This document shows, piece after piece, positions 1-8,100 of a DNA stretch of 60,603 nt; position 1 is the stretch's first letter, and the number at the start of each line of letters is the position of its first letter. The stretch comes from Promethearchaeota archaeon (GTDB lineage Archaea > Asgardarchaeota > Lokiarchaeia > Sigyniarchaeales > SOKP01): assembly GCA_030615235.1 (NCBI GenBank), contig JAUWZR010000001.1, positions 1 through 60,603 of the forward strand, read 5' to 3'. The notes beneath the pieces are model-generated. The model worked only from the letters and a program-made list of their open reading frames with translations, ran no database searches and was not told the origin of the DNA. A program made the position numbers and the translations under genes.

Positions 1-225
1 CATAACAGTTGTACATGGGGTAAAAAGAAAGAAGACGGTACGAGGATGTTTAAAAGTAGTAAAGTTTGGGGTACGACCAGTGTTCAGCAGACTGCTAAAA
101 AAGGCGGTTTAACAAGAAGCGATAAGATGTATTATTGTAAAACGTGTGCTAAGAAAGTGTACATCGAGAGAGACGATAATAGCAATGCTTATTGTACTGA
201 TTGTGGCGTGAAAATGTTCGGTTAA
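1..225 (+). CDS. Partial small protein with C-terminal zinc ribbon (5' end outside window)
   Basis: An open frame runs from the first base of the window to TAA at 223-225, giving at least 74 residues with no start visible. The C-terminal part has two Cys pairs spaced as in a zinc ribbon (YCKTC ... YCTDC), ending GVKMFG. The upstream part is rich in Lys, Gly and Thr. It shares the G-rich strand composition and the Cys-pair design of the other small proteins of this element. No family was recognised; a structural or nucleic-acid-binding role would fit but is not shown. Confidence 0.55.
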   Translation, partial: HNSCTWGKKKEDGTRMFKSSKVWGTTSVQQTAKKGGLTRSDKMYYCKTCAKKVYIERDDNSNAYCTDCGVKMFG

Positions 226-278
226 TTTTATTTAATTTTAAAAATTTGTTTTTCTTTTTTTTTTTGGTGTTGTAAAGT

Positions 279-455
279 ATGTCGAAAGTAAAAGAAATTA
301 TGATAATGATAAGTATGATTGAAAAAAGTTTTAAATTAATAAAAACAGAAAAATGTGATAATTGTAAAAATTGGAAATTTGGTTGTGAGTTGTCTGGAAG
401 TTTCCGTAGGCAATGTAAAAATAATAATTTTAAAGATTATAATCCAAAAAATTAA
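279..455 (+). CDS. 58-residue Cys-rich protein
   Basis: ATG at 279 opens a 58-residue frame with a charged N-terminal helix rich in Ile and Met, followed by a four-Cys region: CDNC at residues 26-29, then Cys36 and Cys46. The spacing suggests one zinc site. The gene lies 53 bases after the preceding partial gene, behind a pyrimidine run (about 249-265) that may end the upstream transcript. It is too short for a confident family assignment, but the frame, the element-typical base bias and the Cys pattern make it a plausible real gene. Confidence 0.5.
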   Translation: MSKVKEIMIMISMIEKSFKLIKTEKCDNCKNWKFGCELSGSFRRQCKNNNFKDYNPKN

Positions 456-475
456 AATTTGGGATGTAGTTTAAT

Positions 476-1153
476 GTGGTAAAAATTAAAGAACTTACGA
501 TGATGGTGTATCGGAAGTACACTAAAGATTTTGATTCGTTAGGTTTTAGGTTTGGGGTGACTGTAGATTTGGAAGGGGGTGATCCGAGAGATTCGTGGTA
601 TCAGGGGCGGTTGTTTTTAGGCGAAAGGATTAAAGAAGAAGAAAAGTTGGTGATAAAGAAATTTGAGTGGCTGGCAAAAAAGAAAAAGATTGATGTTAAA
701 AGTGAGTCTATGAAAGGTGTAGAATTAGTGGAAATACCTAAATTGATGGAAATACCTAAAAGTGAAAAAAAAGTAGATAAACGGAGTTTTGTGTGGGTGG
801 AAGATTCTGATGATGCGTACCATAGGATAATGTTTGAGACTAATTTTAAAAAGGATGATATTGAGAGACAAATTGAAAGAGCTAAAGGAATGGGAATAAG
901 TGAAAAAAATGCGTTAATTGAGTTTGCTGGAGAACATGAAATTTATATAAGGTTTAAAGATAGCAAACCTAAAGTTTTTAAGGAAGTGTTGGGTATAGGT
1001 TATCGGATAAGAAGGATAATGAAAGCGACAGGTTTAACGAAAGATGTTATTGAAAAAATGGTGGAAGGAAAAATAGGTGACTTGAAGGGAAAAATTAGTA
1101 GGGATGGTGCTATTTTTGTAGTAGAAAAGGAGTTAGGTGTTGATATAAAATGA
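476..1153 (+). CDS. Unknown mobile-element protein, 225 aa
   Basis: GTG start at 476 (in-frame ATGs follow at about 500); the stop overlaps the next start (ATGA at 1150-1153), so the two genes are probably translationally coupled. The N-terminal half reads like a compact alpha/beta domain (FRFGVTVDLEGG, then RLFLGERIKEEE) followed by a Lys-rich linker around residues 60-100. The C-terminal half (from about residue 110) is helical, with a final stretch resembling a small DNA-binding or helical-hairpin module. No catalytic motif was recognised. Its place upstream of the Rep gene suggests a replication or single-strand DNA-handling accessory, but this is only context. Confidence 0.6.
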   Translation: MVKIKELTMMVYRKYTKDFDSLGFRFGVTVDLEGGDPRDSWYQGRLFLGERIKEEEKLVIKKFEWLAKKKKIDVKSESMKGVELVEIPKLMEIPKSEKKVDKRSFVWVEDSDDAYHRIMFETNFKKDDIERQIERAKGMGISEKNALIEFAGEHEIYIRFKDSKPKVFKEVLGIGYRIRRIMKATGLTKDVIEKMVEGKIGDLKGKISRDGAIFVVEKELGVDIK

Positions 1154-1473
1154 GTTTGATGGGAAGAGAAAAGAAAGCGTGGGAAAGGTTGAGAAAGGTA
1201 GAGAAAGAAAATATAGCGGAAATTAAGAAGTTGCTTAGGTTTTGGAAAAAGAGAAAAAGAAAGTTGCATCATTGCGATTATAGAATGTTAAGGGTTGAAT
1301 GGGATGAATATAGATTGTTGTATGGTGTGGCTGTAGTGGAATGTAATGAGTCTGTAGATGGGTGGTTGGTTGTGGATAATGCTGAATACGGTAATAGGGT
1401 AAACTATTGTCCGTTCTGTGGTTATAAGGCAATAATACAAATGAAGTTGAGTCGTAAGGTGAAAAAAAGGTGA
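1150..1473 (+). CDS. Small zinc-knuckle protein, 107 aa
   Basis: ATG at 1150 overlaps the previous stop by four bases, and its own TGA overlaps the next GTG start (1470). The first 40 residues are a Lys/Arg-rich helix. The C-terminal half contains a lone Cys in an ECNES segment and a CPFCGYK knuckle near residue 90, so at most three Cys ligands are visible. The protein is highly basic overall and could bind nucleic acid. No family was recognised. The overlapping arrangement with its neighbours is typical of a compact viral or plasmid operon. Confidence 0.55.
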   Translation: MSLMGREKKAWERLRKVEKENIAEIKKLLRFWKKRKRKLHHCDYRMLRVEWDEYRLLYGVAVVECNESVDGWLVVDNAEYGNRVNYCPFCGYKAIIQMKLSRKVKKR

Positions 1474-1625
1474 AAAAGTATTATTGTGAAGTGTTTGAAT
1501 GTCTAGGTAGGGCTGAATATCAATGTGTTGAAAATCAAAAAATGTATTGTAGAAATTGTAAAATATTAATGAATGTAAATGGTGCAGGAATGGAAATTAA
1601 TGATTATAGTTTTAAAAGGTTATGA
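1470..1625 (+). CDS. 51-residue Cys-pair microprotein A
   Basis: A GTG at 1470 overlaps the preceding stop (GTGA) and opens 51 codons. The protein starts MKKYYCEV and has Cys residues at 6, 11, 19, 27 and 30, including the pair CRNC, consistent with a zinc-binding fold. Its stop overlaps the next start (ATGA, 1622-1625). Its first residues match those of the next gene product (MKKHYCEV), so the two look like diverged tandem copies of one small zinc protein. Function unknown. Confidence 0.5.
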   Translation: MKKYYCEVFECLGRAEYQCVENQKMYCRNCKILMNVNGAGMEINDYSFKRL

Positions 1626-1777
1626 AAAAACATTATTGTGAAGTGTGTGGGAGAGTAACATTGCATTATATGAATTTTCCAGTAAATTTTGAATTAAAGG
1701 AGCGATCAGAAAGGGTTGTGGTGTGTCGTGAGTGTTGGAATGTGAATGCAATAGTTTACAAAGCGTTTGAAAAATGA
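1622..1777 (+). CDS. 51-residue zinc-ribbon microprotein B
   Basis: ATG at 1622 overlaps the previous stop. The product is 51 residues, exactly the length of its upstream neighbour, and begins with the same pattern (MKKHYCEVCG against MKKYYCEVFE). Two clean CxxC pairs (CEVC at 6-9 and CREC at 35-38) make a complete four-Cys zinc ribbon. The Rep gene follows after 28 bases. Similar tiny zinc ribbons are common in archaeal viruses and plasmids; the role is unknown. Confidence 0.5.
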   Translation: MKKHYCEVCGRVTLHYMNFPVNFELKERSERVVVCRECWNVNAIVYKAFEK

Positions 1778-1805
1778 TTTATAGTCTCTATTCTTGGGGG
1801 TAAAA

Positions 1806-2900
1806 ATGGTAATAAAGTTAAAGGTTGAGTATCATCGAGAGGGTATGTTTTATACGGTAAGGGGTAAAAGGCTAAGAGATTTGAACTCGTTAAAGGATAT
1901 GCGGGAACGGATTATGATGGTAAAGAATGCGGTTTGGAAGTGGCATGTTGTTTTGACGTTTGATCCTAAAAGTTTATATCATTATTTTAGGTCGTATGGT
2001 GATGTTGGGGTAGCGTTGTCTGATTATTTTGATAAGGTAAGAGGGAAATTCTGGGGTGTAAAGTATTTCTGGAAGTACGAAGAAGGTCAAAAAGTGTGGT
2101 GTATAGCTTGCGATAAAAAAGTAGATTTTATTTATGTTGTGGGTCGTGAAGGGTGGGTTATTTGTGAAGAGTGTGGAAAAGAAATTAAGGGGGGCGATTT
2201 ACCACACTTTCATTTGTTGTATGATTTTGTGAATCGGGGTGTGAGGTGTAGGTTAGATAATGTTGTTAAAACTTTAAAAAAGATAAAAAAAGTGAAGGTG
2301 AAACAAACGCCTAAAGGGAAGCTTATGTTGTTGGAGTGGGTTGAAAAAGAATTGAAGGTGTTACCAATGAAAAAGTTGATATTTCCAAAAAATTGGAGTG
2401 TGTTTGATTGGAAAAAATGGGAAAAGGATCAGCGAAAGTATGAAAATAACAAAAATAAAACTTTGTTGGAGTTGTTGGTGGGTTATTATCATTTTAAGAA
2501 ATGGGGTAATGGGTTGGTGCTTGCAAGGAAAATAAGAAATTATATGGATTTGAAAAAGTATGTAAAGAAAGATTTTTTTAAATATACGGAAGCTAAGTAT
2601 TTAAAGGGGGGTAAAAGAAAGTGGACTAATAGTTTGAATCTGTTGTATGAAAAAGGTGGTGAAGTAAGTGAAGGATGGGTAATGGTGTTAGAGACAATTG
2701 GTAAGTTTGAACCTGAAGAAGCGTTAGTTATGGTAATGAGGAGTAAAGAAAATATGATTGAGTATTATGATGGAAGGGGTCAAATTGGTAAATATATCTA
2801 TAAAAGAGTGATTGATGATATTAAAGGTTTTATTGTTGTTAAAAAACAGAAAATAATAAAAGTTAAAGAAAAGGTACAAGAAAGGTTTGATGTTTGGTAA
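1806..2900 (+). CDS. HUH-type rolling-circle replication initiator (Rep) with zinc-finger insertion
   Basis: About 364 residues. I prefer ATG 1806, which has a GGGGGT Shine-Dalgarno-like run at 1796-1801, over TTG 1794. Numbered from TTG 1794, the HUH landmarks are: motif I HVVLTFDP at 51-58; motif II HFH at 138-140, the two metal-binding His; and motif III with a candidate catalytic Tyr in YVKK at 256-259, followed by a basic GKRKW segment as often seen after the Rep tyrosine. A second Tyr-x-x-Lys (YIYK, 334-337) is a less likely alternative. A four-Cys zinc finger (C103, C106, C124, C127) lies just before motif II. HUH Reps nick one strand at an origin and stay covalently attached through tyrosine. 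A relaxase or transposase of the same superfamily cannot be excluded, but the size and context favour a replicon protein. Confidence 0.75.
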   Translation: MVIKLKVEYHREGMFYTVRGKRLRDLNSLKDMRERIMMVKNAVWKWHVVLTFDPKSLYHYFRSYGDVGVALSDYFDKVRGKFWGVKYFWKYEEGQKVWCIACDKKVDFIYVVGREGWVICEECGKEIKGGDLPHFHLLYDFVNRGVRCRLDNVVKTLKKIKKVKVKQTPKGKLMLLEWVEKELKVLPMKKLIFPKNWSVFDWKKWEKDQRKYENNKNKTLLELLVGYYHFKKWGNGLVLARKIRNYMDLKKYVKKDFFKYTEAKYLKGGKRKWTNSLNLLYEKGGEVSEGWVMVLETIGKFEPEEALVMVMRSKENMIEYYDGRGQIGKYIYKRVIDDIKGFIVVKKQKIIKVKEKVQERFDVW

Positions 2901-2937
2901 ACAGAGGGATTTGTAATTGTTGTCGGTATAAAGTTGT

Positions 2938-3034
2938 CAAGACTCGCAGTGTTTCAAAATACCGTCGTTTTCTTTTAGAATATGGAGGACGGAAATCTTT
3001 TTTCTTTTGCGACGGTGTTTTGTTGCGAGTCTTG
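2938..3034. repeat. Large imperfect inverted repeat at the end of the element
   Basis: The 11-bp arms CAAGACTCGCA (2938-2948) and TGCGAGTCTTG (3024-3034) are exact reverse complements. Inside them a second pair, 2955-2967 and 3010-3022, forms 13 pairs with one G-T wobble around the cores ACCGTCG and CGACGGT. The arms are separated by an unequal bulge and a 42-base central region. The structure follows the Rep gene directly and is where the G-rich strand bias fades. It could be a replication origin or nick region for the Rep, an element terminus, or a structured RNA. A short open frame runs through it (2894-3121), but the repeat and the loss of element-like coding bias argue against a protein. 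Confidence 0.6.
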
Positions 3035-3133
3035 GGTTCAAAAGAAAACTTTTTCCGTAATTGTACTAATTATTCTTATTGCTTTGCTTATTCCTATTGT
3101 TTTTCGTTTAAGTTAATGTAGTGGTTGTCGTCT

Positions 3134-3154
3134 CTCGGGCGAAACCGAGTTTTT
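3134..3154 (+). terminator. Terminator-like hairpin
   Basis: CTCGG (3134-3138) and CCGAG (3145-3149) form a 5-bp GC-rich stem around a six-base GCGAAA loop, followed directly by TTTTT (3150-3154). It sits just past the large inverted repeat. Archaea terminate mainly at T-runs, so the T tract may be the active part. It could also be the 3' hairpin of a small structured RNA spanning about 2900-3150. The 323 bases between the Rep gene and the next gene hold this hairpin, the inverted repeat and otherwise AT-rich sequence. Confidence 0.45.
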
Positions 3155-3223
3155 ATTAATATAAATCTAAATATAATAATATAATTGGAATCTATCTTCA
3201 AATTTTAATTTTTACAATAAGTA

Positions 3224-4111
3224 GTGAATAAAATCAAAGCAACAGACAATATAACTTCAAGTATCATTAAATATTTACAGACAAATTTAAAAGGCGATAT
3301 TATTAGTATCTTTGGTATTGGTAGTTATTTTGATAAAAATCTTCCATCCGATTGGAGAAATACTGATATTGATGTAATTGTAATCGTATCTACCTTGGAT
3401 AAAATTACGAAACTCGATTGGACTGATGTTCGTTACGAAGTTAGAAAATTTGATAACCATAATACATGGATAGGATATAACACCATTCAAGGACTAAAAA
3501 CAAAAAAGCTTTTCGTTCAGGAATCCTTCGCAAATTATGAATGGAGTTTAATGGATTTAAAATTTAAAGAAAATTCTCAACTTTTATATGGAAAAGATAT
3601 TAGAGAGCAAGTTCCAGACCCTTTTAATTTTGATTTTGATTATAACGATATTTTAGCTAGATGCCTTTATCATTTGGATAAAAGTCTAAAAGCGAGCCAA
3701 ATTCGGGGGAATTCAGAACAAGCCATGATCGAATTTACAAAAGCGGTATTTAAATTTGGATTCTATTTGTGCCTTTTCTTCAGTAAAAGGTACTATCTGA
3801 CTTCAGTTCATAACATTTCATTACAACTTGATAAATTGTTATTGGATAACGATATACAGACCTCCATGCTTAATTTCATGAAGGAATCCATAATTTTTAG
3901 GAGAACAAATAAATTTTCTAAAAGATTCGAAATAATTAGAAAAAATTATGTGTTATTTACGCTTTTCCTACTCAGAAGTGGAATTCTTCATAGAAAGTAT
4001 GAGTTTCAAGAGTTGTTGATATTCCTCAAAAAAAAGTTTAATGGTATGCCTTATCTTATCTCTTACCTTAAGAAAGCAAAAAACATATTTTATTCTACTA
4101 AAACAAATTAA
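3224..4111 (+). CDS. Nucleotidyltransferase-fold protein with helical C-terminus
   Basis: GTG start at 3224; 295 residues. The N-terminal 110 residues carry the polymerase-beta-type nucleotidyltransferase signature: a GS motif (IGSYFD, near residue 33), a spacer, then TDIDVIVIV with the two metal-binding acidic residues. The rest (residues 140-295) is all helical, as in HEPN or KNTase C-terminal domains. Such proteins transfer nucleotides to proteins, RNA or small molecules, and several work as MNT/HEPN toxin-antitoxin pairs. Here both halves may be in one chain. It is the first normal-composition gene beyond the mobile element, so it may be cargo or the first chromosomal gene. Confidence 0.55.
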   Translation: MNKIKATDNITSSIIKYLQTNLKGDIISIFGIGSYFDKNLPSDWRNTDIDVIVIVSTLDKITKLDWTDVRYEVRKFDNHNTWIGYNTIQGLKTKKLFVQESFANYEWSLMDLKFKENSQLLYGKDIREQVPDPFNFDFDYNDILARCLYHLDKSLKASQIRGNSEQAMIEFTKAVFKFGFYLCLFFSKRYYLTSVHNISLQLDKLLLDNDIQTSMLNFMKESIIFRRTNKFSKRFEIIRKNYVLFTLFLLRSGILHRKYEFQELLIFLKKKFNGMPYLISYLKKAKNIFYSTKTN

Positions 4112-4223
4112 CTTATATTTTTATCATCCCTTCGTTGACACATTTAAATTCAGATTGATAAAGTTAAAAAAAAATAAATTATAAGATCTTACTCAAACTA
4201 TAAAAAAAATAATACGATTTTTA

Positions 4224-4451
4224 ATGTTATTTATACTCCTACAAATCAACGGGTTTCAAGTTCCCTCATTAACTATATGGATATTAGCATGGATTTTTCT
4301 CATAATTGGATTATTAGCTTTGAGTACTTTAGTCGTCTATACTAAATACGGCAGAGAAATATCCATTAAACTCTCTATTATATCGATCAGTATTTCTGCG
4401 GTGTTGTTGGGCTTTTCTTTACACTTCTTCCTAATTACATTTGGGATATAA
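4224..4451 (+). CDS. Small membrane protein, 75 aa
   Basis: The 75-residue product has two clear hydrophobic segments (about residues 12-38 and 47-72) separated by a short polar stretch with Tyr-Lys-Tyr-Gly-Arg-Glu. No signal peptide cleavage site or known domain is visible. ATG at 4224 follows an A-rich stretch without an obvious Shine-Dalgarno. The next gene also encodes a small multi-span membrane protein, so the two may be functionally linked, although 185 bases separate them. Confidence 0.5.
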   Translation: MLFILLQINGFQVPSLTIWILAWIFLIIGLLALSTLVVYTKYGREISIKLSIISISISAVLLGFSLHFFLITFGI

Positions 4452-4558
4452 TTCTGCTTGGCGTAATTGAGGATTGACCTTCTTCTAATACAAATACGCT
4501 TTTAAATATTGTAATGAGTTAATTCTTATTTCTTAAAAAATCAGTATTATATTTAATA

Positions 4559-4575
4559 AATATTTATAAAAGAAG
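4559..4575 (+). promoter_or_regulatory. Probable TATA-box region for the membrane-protein gene at 4637
   Basis: An AT-rich block reading AATATTTATAAAAG resembles the archaeal TATA box and lies about 60-75 bases upstream of ATG 4637. The start itself is preceded by GGAG (4626-4629), a reasonable Shine-Dalgarno. This is pattern recognition only. Confidence 0.35.
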
Positions 4576-4636
4576 GAGAGTATGTTTTCTTAATTTAAAA
4601 AATAAACTTACTTAAATATTTAATTGGAGCGTAAAA

Positions 4637-5056
4637 ATGTTATTTCAACTAGATCCTACTTTAATGTTTATTCTATGGTTAATTTTAGCAACTGTCATTG
4701 TCGCATTAATCCTATACATTTCGGTATTACTTATAGCATCAAAAACTAAAGCTTCTGATAAAAAATTTGTAATAGTCATCTTAGCTTTTATCTTTGTTTT
4801 GATAATTCCAATAATTCTTGGAGCTATAAATCAAGTGCTAGGCGCAATAGGTGACTTAGTAGCTTTTAGTGGTTCAAACTATTTAACTCAGTTAACACCA
4901 ATCATTGGATTTCTAATAATTTTAGTATTAACTAAATTTTTCATCAGTATTCCGTGGGATCAGGCTGTATGGATATCCCTATTGACACTGTTTTTCCTGT
5001 TCCTTCTCTATACTATGATACCAGAGCTTTATAATTTCTTAGGGTTTGGGCTTTAA
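4637..5056 (+). CDS. Multi-span membrane protein, 139 aa
   Basis: The 139-residue product has about four hydrophobic segments (roughly residues 9-33, 44-72, 85-105 and 112-135), with a short Lys-rich cytoplasmic-type loop (KTKASDKK) after the first. No catalytic or binding motif was recognised. It has a good GGAG ribosome-binding site. It ends just before, and converges with, the RNA polymerase B gene. The place after rpoB where many archaea keep rpoA is occupied by these unrelated membrane-protein genes on the opposite strand. Confidence 0.55.
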   Translation: MLFQLDPTLMFILWLILATVIVALILYISVLLIASKTKASDKKFVIVILAFIFVLIIPIILGAINQVLGAIGDLVAFSGSNYLTQLTPIIGFLIILVLTKFFISIPWDQAVWISLLTLFFLFLLYTMIPELYNFLGFGL

Positions 5057-5141
5057 TTTTTTTAATTTTTTTTTTTTATAAAATAGTAATTACAGCTTCT
5101 TTGTTCAACCAATAAAAAAGAGTGTAAAAAAGATAATTTAC

Positions 5142-8100
5142 TTAAATTTTTTCTTTCAACTTGAGCCTAGGAGCTAATCCGAGAGACATCATTTCTTGGA
5201 GAAGAAGTTTGAATGCATAAGAGCATACAACCTTAGATATGATCGTTCCTTCCCCACACACCGGACAATATCTCTTATCTCTGTTCCTATCATAAACTGC
5301 AAGAAGCCCACACTTCTCGCAAACTAAGACAACAGTTCTATCGGATTCATCAAGAAGCCTCTCCTTTAATAACAAAGCAGATCCGTGCCCTACTAAACAA
5401 TCTCTTTCCATCTCGCCAAACCGTAATCCACCTTCTCTTGCTCTGCCTTCTGTTGGTTGCCTTGTTAAGATTTGAACGGGTCCTCTCGCCCTAGCGTGGA
5501 GTTTATCAGCAACGAGGTGATATAATTTCTGGTAATAAATCGGGGCGCAGTAGATTCCAGCTTCGTATTGTTTACCCGTAATACCGTTATACATTACTTC
5601 CCTACCGTTAAATTCAAATCCCGCTTCAACCAATTGTTCTTGGAGTTTAGTGATGTCTTTCCACTCGAAGGCAGTTGCGTCTCCTAATTTACCGGTTGAA
5701 CAGGCTATCTTACCGCTAATACCTTCAAAAAGTTGTCCAAGCGTCATTCGTGAAGGCATTGCGTGAGGATTTACAATTATATCTGGAATTACTCCCTTGG
5801 ATGTGAAGGGCATATCTTCAGCTGGTTGAACTAATCCAAGCACTCCTTTCTGTCCATGCCTGGAAGAAAATTTATCTCCTAATTCCGGAATGCGTAAATC
5901 TCTGACTTTAATCTTTACCAGTTTATTTCCATCAACGGTTTCTGAAATGATAACCGTGTCAACAATGCCTTTTTCGTTATGACGCATGTTTTTTGATGTT
6001 TCCCGCCTATTAGGCTGCATTAATTCAAATTCTTCGTAGGATTTAATAAACCGAGGAGGTGAAGTTCTACCGATAAGGACATCACCGCCCTTAACAGTAG
6101 TTTCAGGTTCGATAATACCATCCTCTTCAGAAAGTAATCTATATGATTCAGCAGATTTAAACCCTCTTACGCCTCTCTCTGGTATCTCAAATTTATCTAA
6201 CTCTCCTCCTGGATATTTTCTTTCTTCGGCGTCGTATGTTCTAAAGAAGTGACTCCGAGCTAATCCTCGCTCGATGGAGGCTTTGTTAATTATTATCGCG
6301 TCTTCAATGTTATACCCCTCAAAACTCATCATCCCGATTATGAAATTCTGTCCAGCAGGTCTACGATTAATTCCTATTATTTCCACAGGGCTGGTTTTTA
6401 CGAGCGCTTGTTGGGGGTAATGAAGCGTATGACCCCGCGTATCAAGCCGTAGATGCATGTTTGCCGCGAATAACCCTAAAGCTTGTTTAACCATTCCTGC
6501 TTCGTACGTATTTCGTGGAGACTGGTTATGTTCTGGAAATGGAATAATAGAAGCGCAAATTCCTAATATAGCTGCTGGAGAGATTTCTAAATGTGTGTGT
6601 TCGGCCGTGATATCTTCTTCAAACATCGCAATATAGGCGTTTTCTTCTTCTTCTGCGTCTAAGTATTCTATAACGCCTTTCTGAATTAAATCGGACCAAA
6701 TATACTTACCTAGCTTGAGTTTTTCAATATCTTCCTTTGTAATCAATAATTCCTTATTTTTGATGATAAATAGTGGTCGCGTGGCTCGTCCAGCGTCACA
6801 ATTAATTTGCACCTCTTTAGAATCGTGATAATACCCAATATTAACATGTACACCAATTTCACCTTTCCGCCTCTTTTCTCGAAGTTGATTTGTGAATGGG
6901 TTATATTTTTGATGAATCCCAACTAATTTTCCGTTTAGAAAAATGTTCACTTTTTCTCCTCTTACGCTTTTTACTTCACTTATCGGGATTACTCCGAGAT
7001 CAAATAGTATATTTTCTAAAATTCTTTCGTCTACCCCAACAGAAATTATTGAAGCAAGCGCAAGATTTTTAACTAGCCCACAGTTTGGTCCTTCTGGTGT
7101 TTCTGCAGGACAAATCTTCCCCCACTGCGTAGGATGTAAATCTCTCGCCTCAAAATGGGGTTGACTTCTGCTTAATGGAGATATAACTCTCCTTAAATGG
7201 CTTAAAGTTCCTACGTGATTCGTTCGGTTTAATAATTGACTAACGCCTGCTTTTCCTCCAACCCAGTTACCAGTTGCCAAAGCGTGCCTAATTCTTTCCG
7301 TAATTACATCTGCTCTCACAGCAGTTTTAATATTAGGAGCTCGTCCTCGTACCGCGGTACGTTCTAATTGATATTTTATATCTTTTACTAAGTTCAGAAA
7401 CGCAACTCTAAAAAGAGAAGTGAATAATTCTCCAGCTAATTTCAACCTTTTGTTAGCGTAATGGTCTTTATCATCGGCTTCTCGAAGCCCTAAGTTAAGT
7501 TCCATAACCTTTTGAGCCATCTGTCCTAAGTAGTAAGCTTTTTTGATACGGTCTTCTTCGGCATTTCCAATGTGAGGTAAAAGATACCTATCTAAAACTT
7601 GAAGCGCTCTCCGAATACGGTAGTCTTTTGTTTGGCCAATGGCGACTCTTTTTCCAATGTAATCTAATGAGTTTTGTTGGGATTTCTCAGAGTCTTTTAA
7701 AACCTGGATTTCGGACGCAACATCTATAACTGGAATTAATTCTTTTTGGATATCTTCATTTTCCGAGATAGCTTCAAAAATTTCTTTATCCGAGTGTAAT
7801 CCTAAAGCACGCATTAATATCGCGAGGGGAATCTTCCCAGGAACCGAAGGAAAAGAAACTCTTAAATTACCATCTTTCTTTCTCTCAATAGTTACTGGTG
7901 CCCGAAATCCACTTCTCGTTGAAAAAACCTTTGCTTGGTGTGTGGCACTCGAGCTTCGACTTGCCTCTTCGGCTAAAATTCTATTAGGGGCTAAATCTTC
8001 TTGAGTCACCAGTACGCGCTCTGTTCCATTAATGATAAAATATCCTCCTGGATCAAGTGGATCTTCTCCTCGATTAACTAACTCTTGTTCAGTCAAATTT

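Larger units (their letters stand above)
1..3155 (+). mobile_element. Right end of an integrated rolling-circle element or virus (left end outside window)
   Basis: Every gene here lies on the plus strand and that strand is strikingly G-rich and C-poor (around 1150-1260 and 1780-2880 C is rare while G is frequent), unlike the rest of the window, where both strands carry genes with no such bias. The genes are tiny zinc-type proteins, two unknown proteins and an HUH replication protein (1806-2900), packed with overlapping stop/start codons. The bias stops near 3100-3155, where a large inverted repeat and a terminator-like hairpin occur, and the next gene (3224) has ordinary composition. Strong strand skew plus an HUH Rep fits a replicon copied through single-stranded DNA. 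No integrase, tRNA attachment site or direct repeat is visible at this boundary; the other end is outside the window. Confidence 0.7.

Noticed and set aside
1000..1432. Minus-strand frames rich in Ser, Phe and His
   Set aside because: They lie opposite the plus-strand genes and simply reflect the G-rich coding strand.
2894..3121. 75-codon frame after the Rep gene
   Set aside because: It runs through the large inverted repeat, lacks the element's coding bias and has a low-complexity Phe/Tyr/Cys tail; better explained by the structured region.
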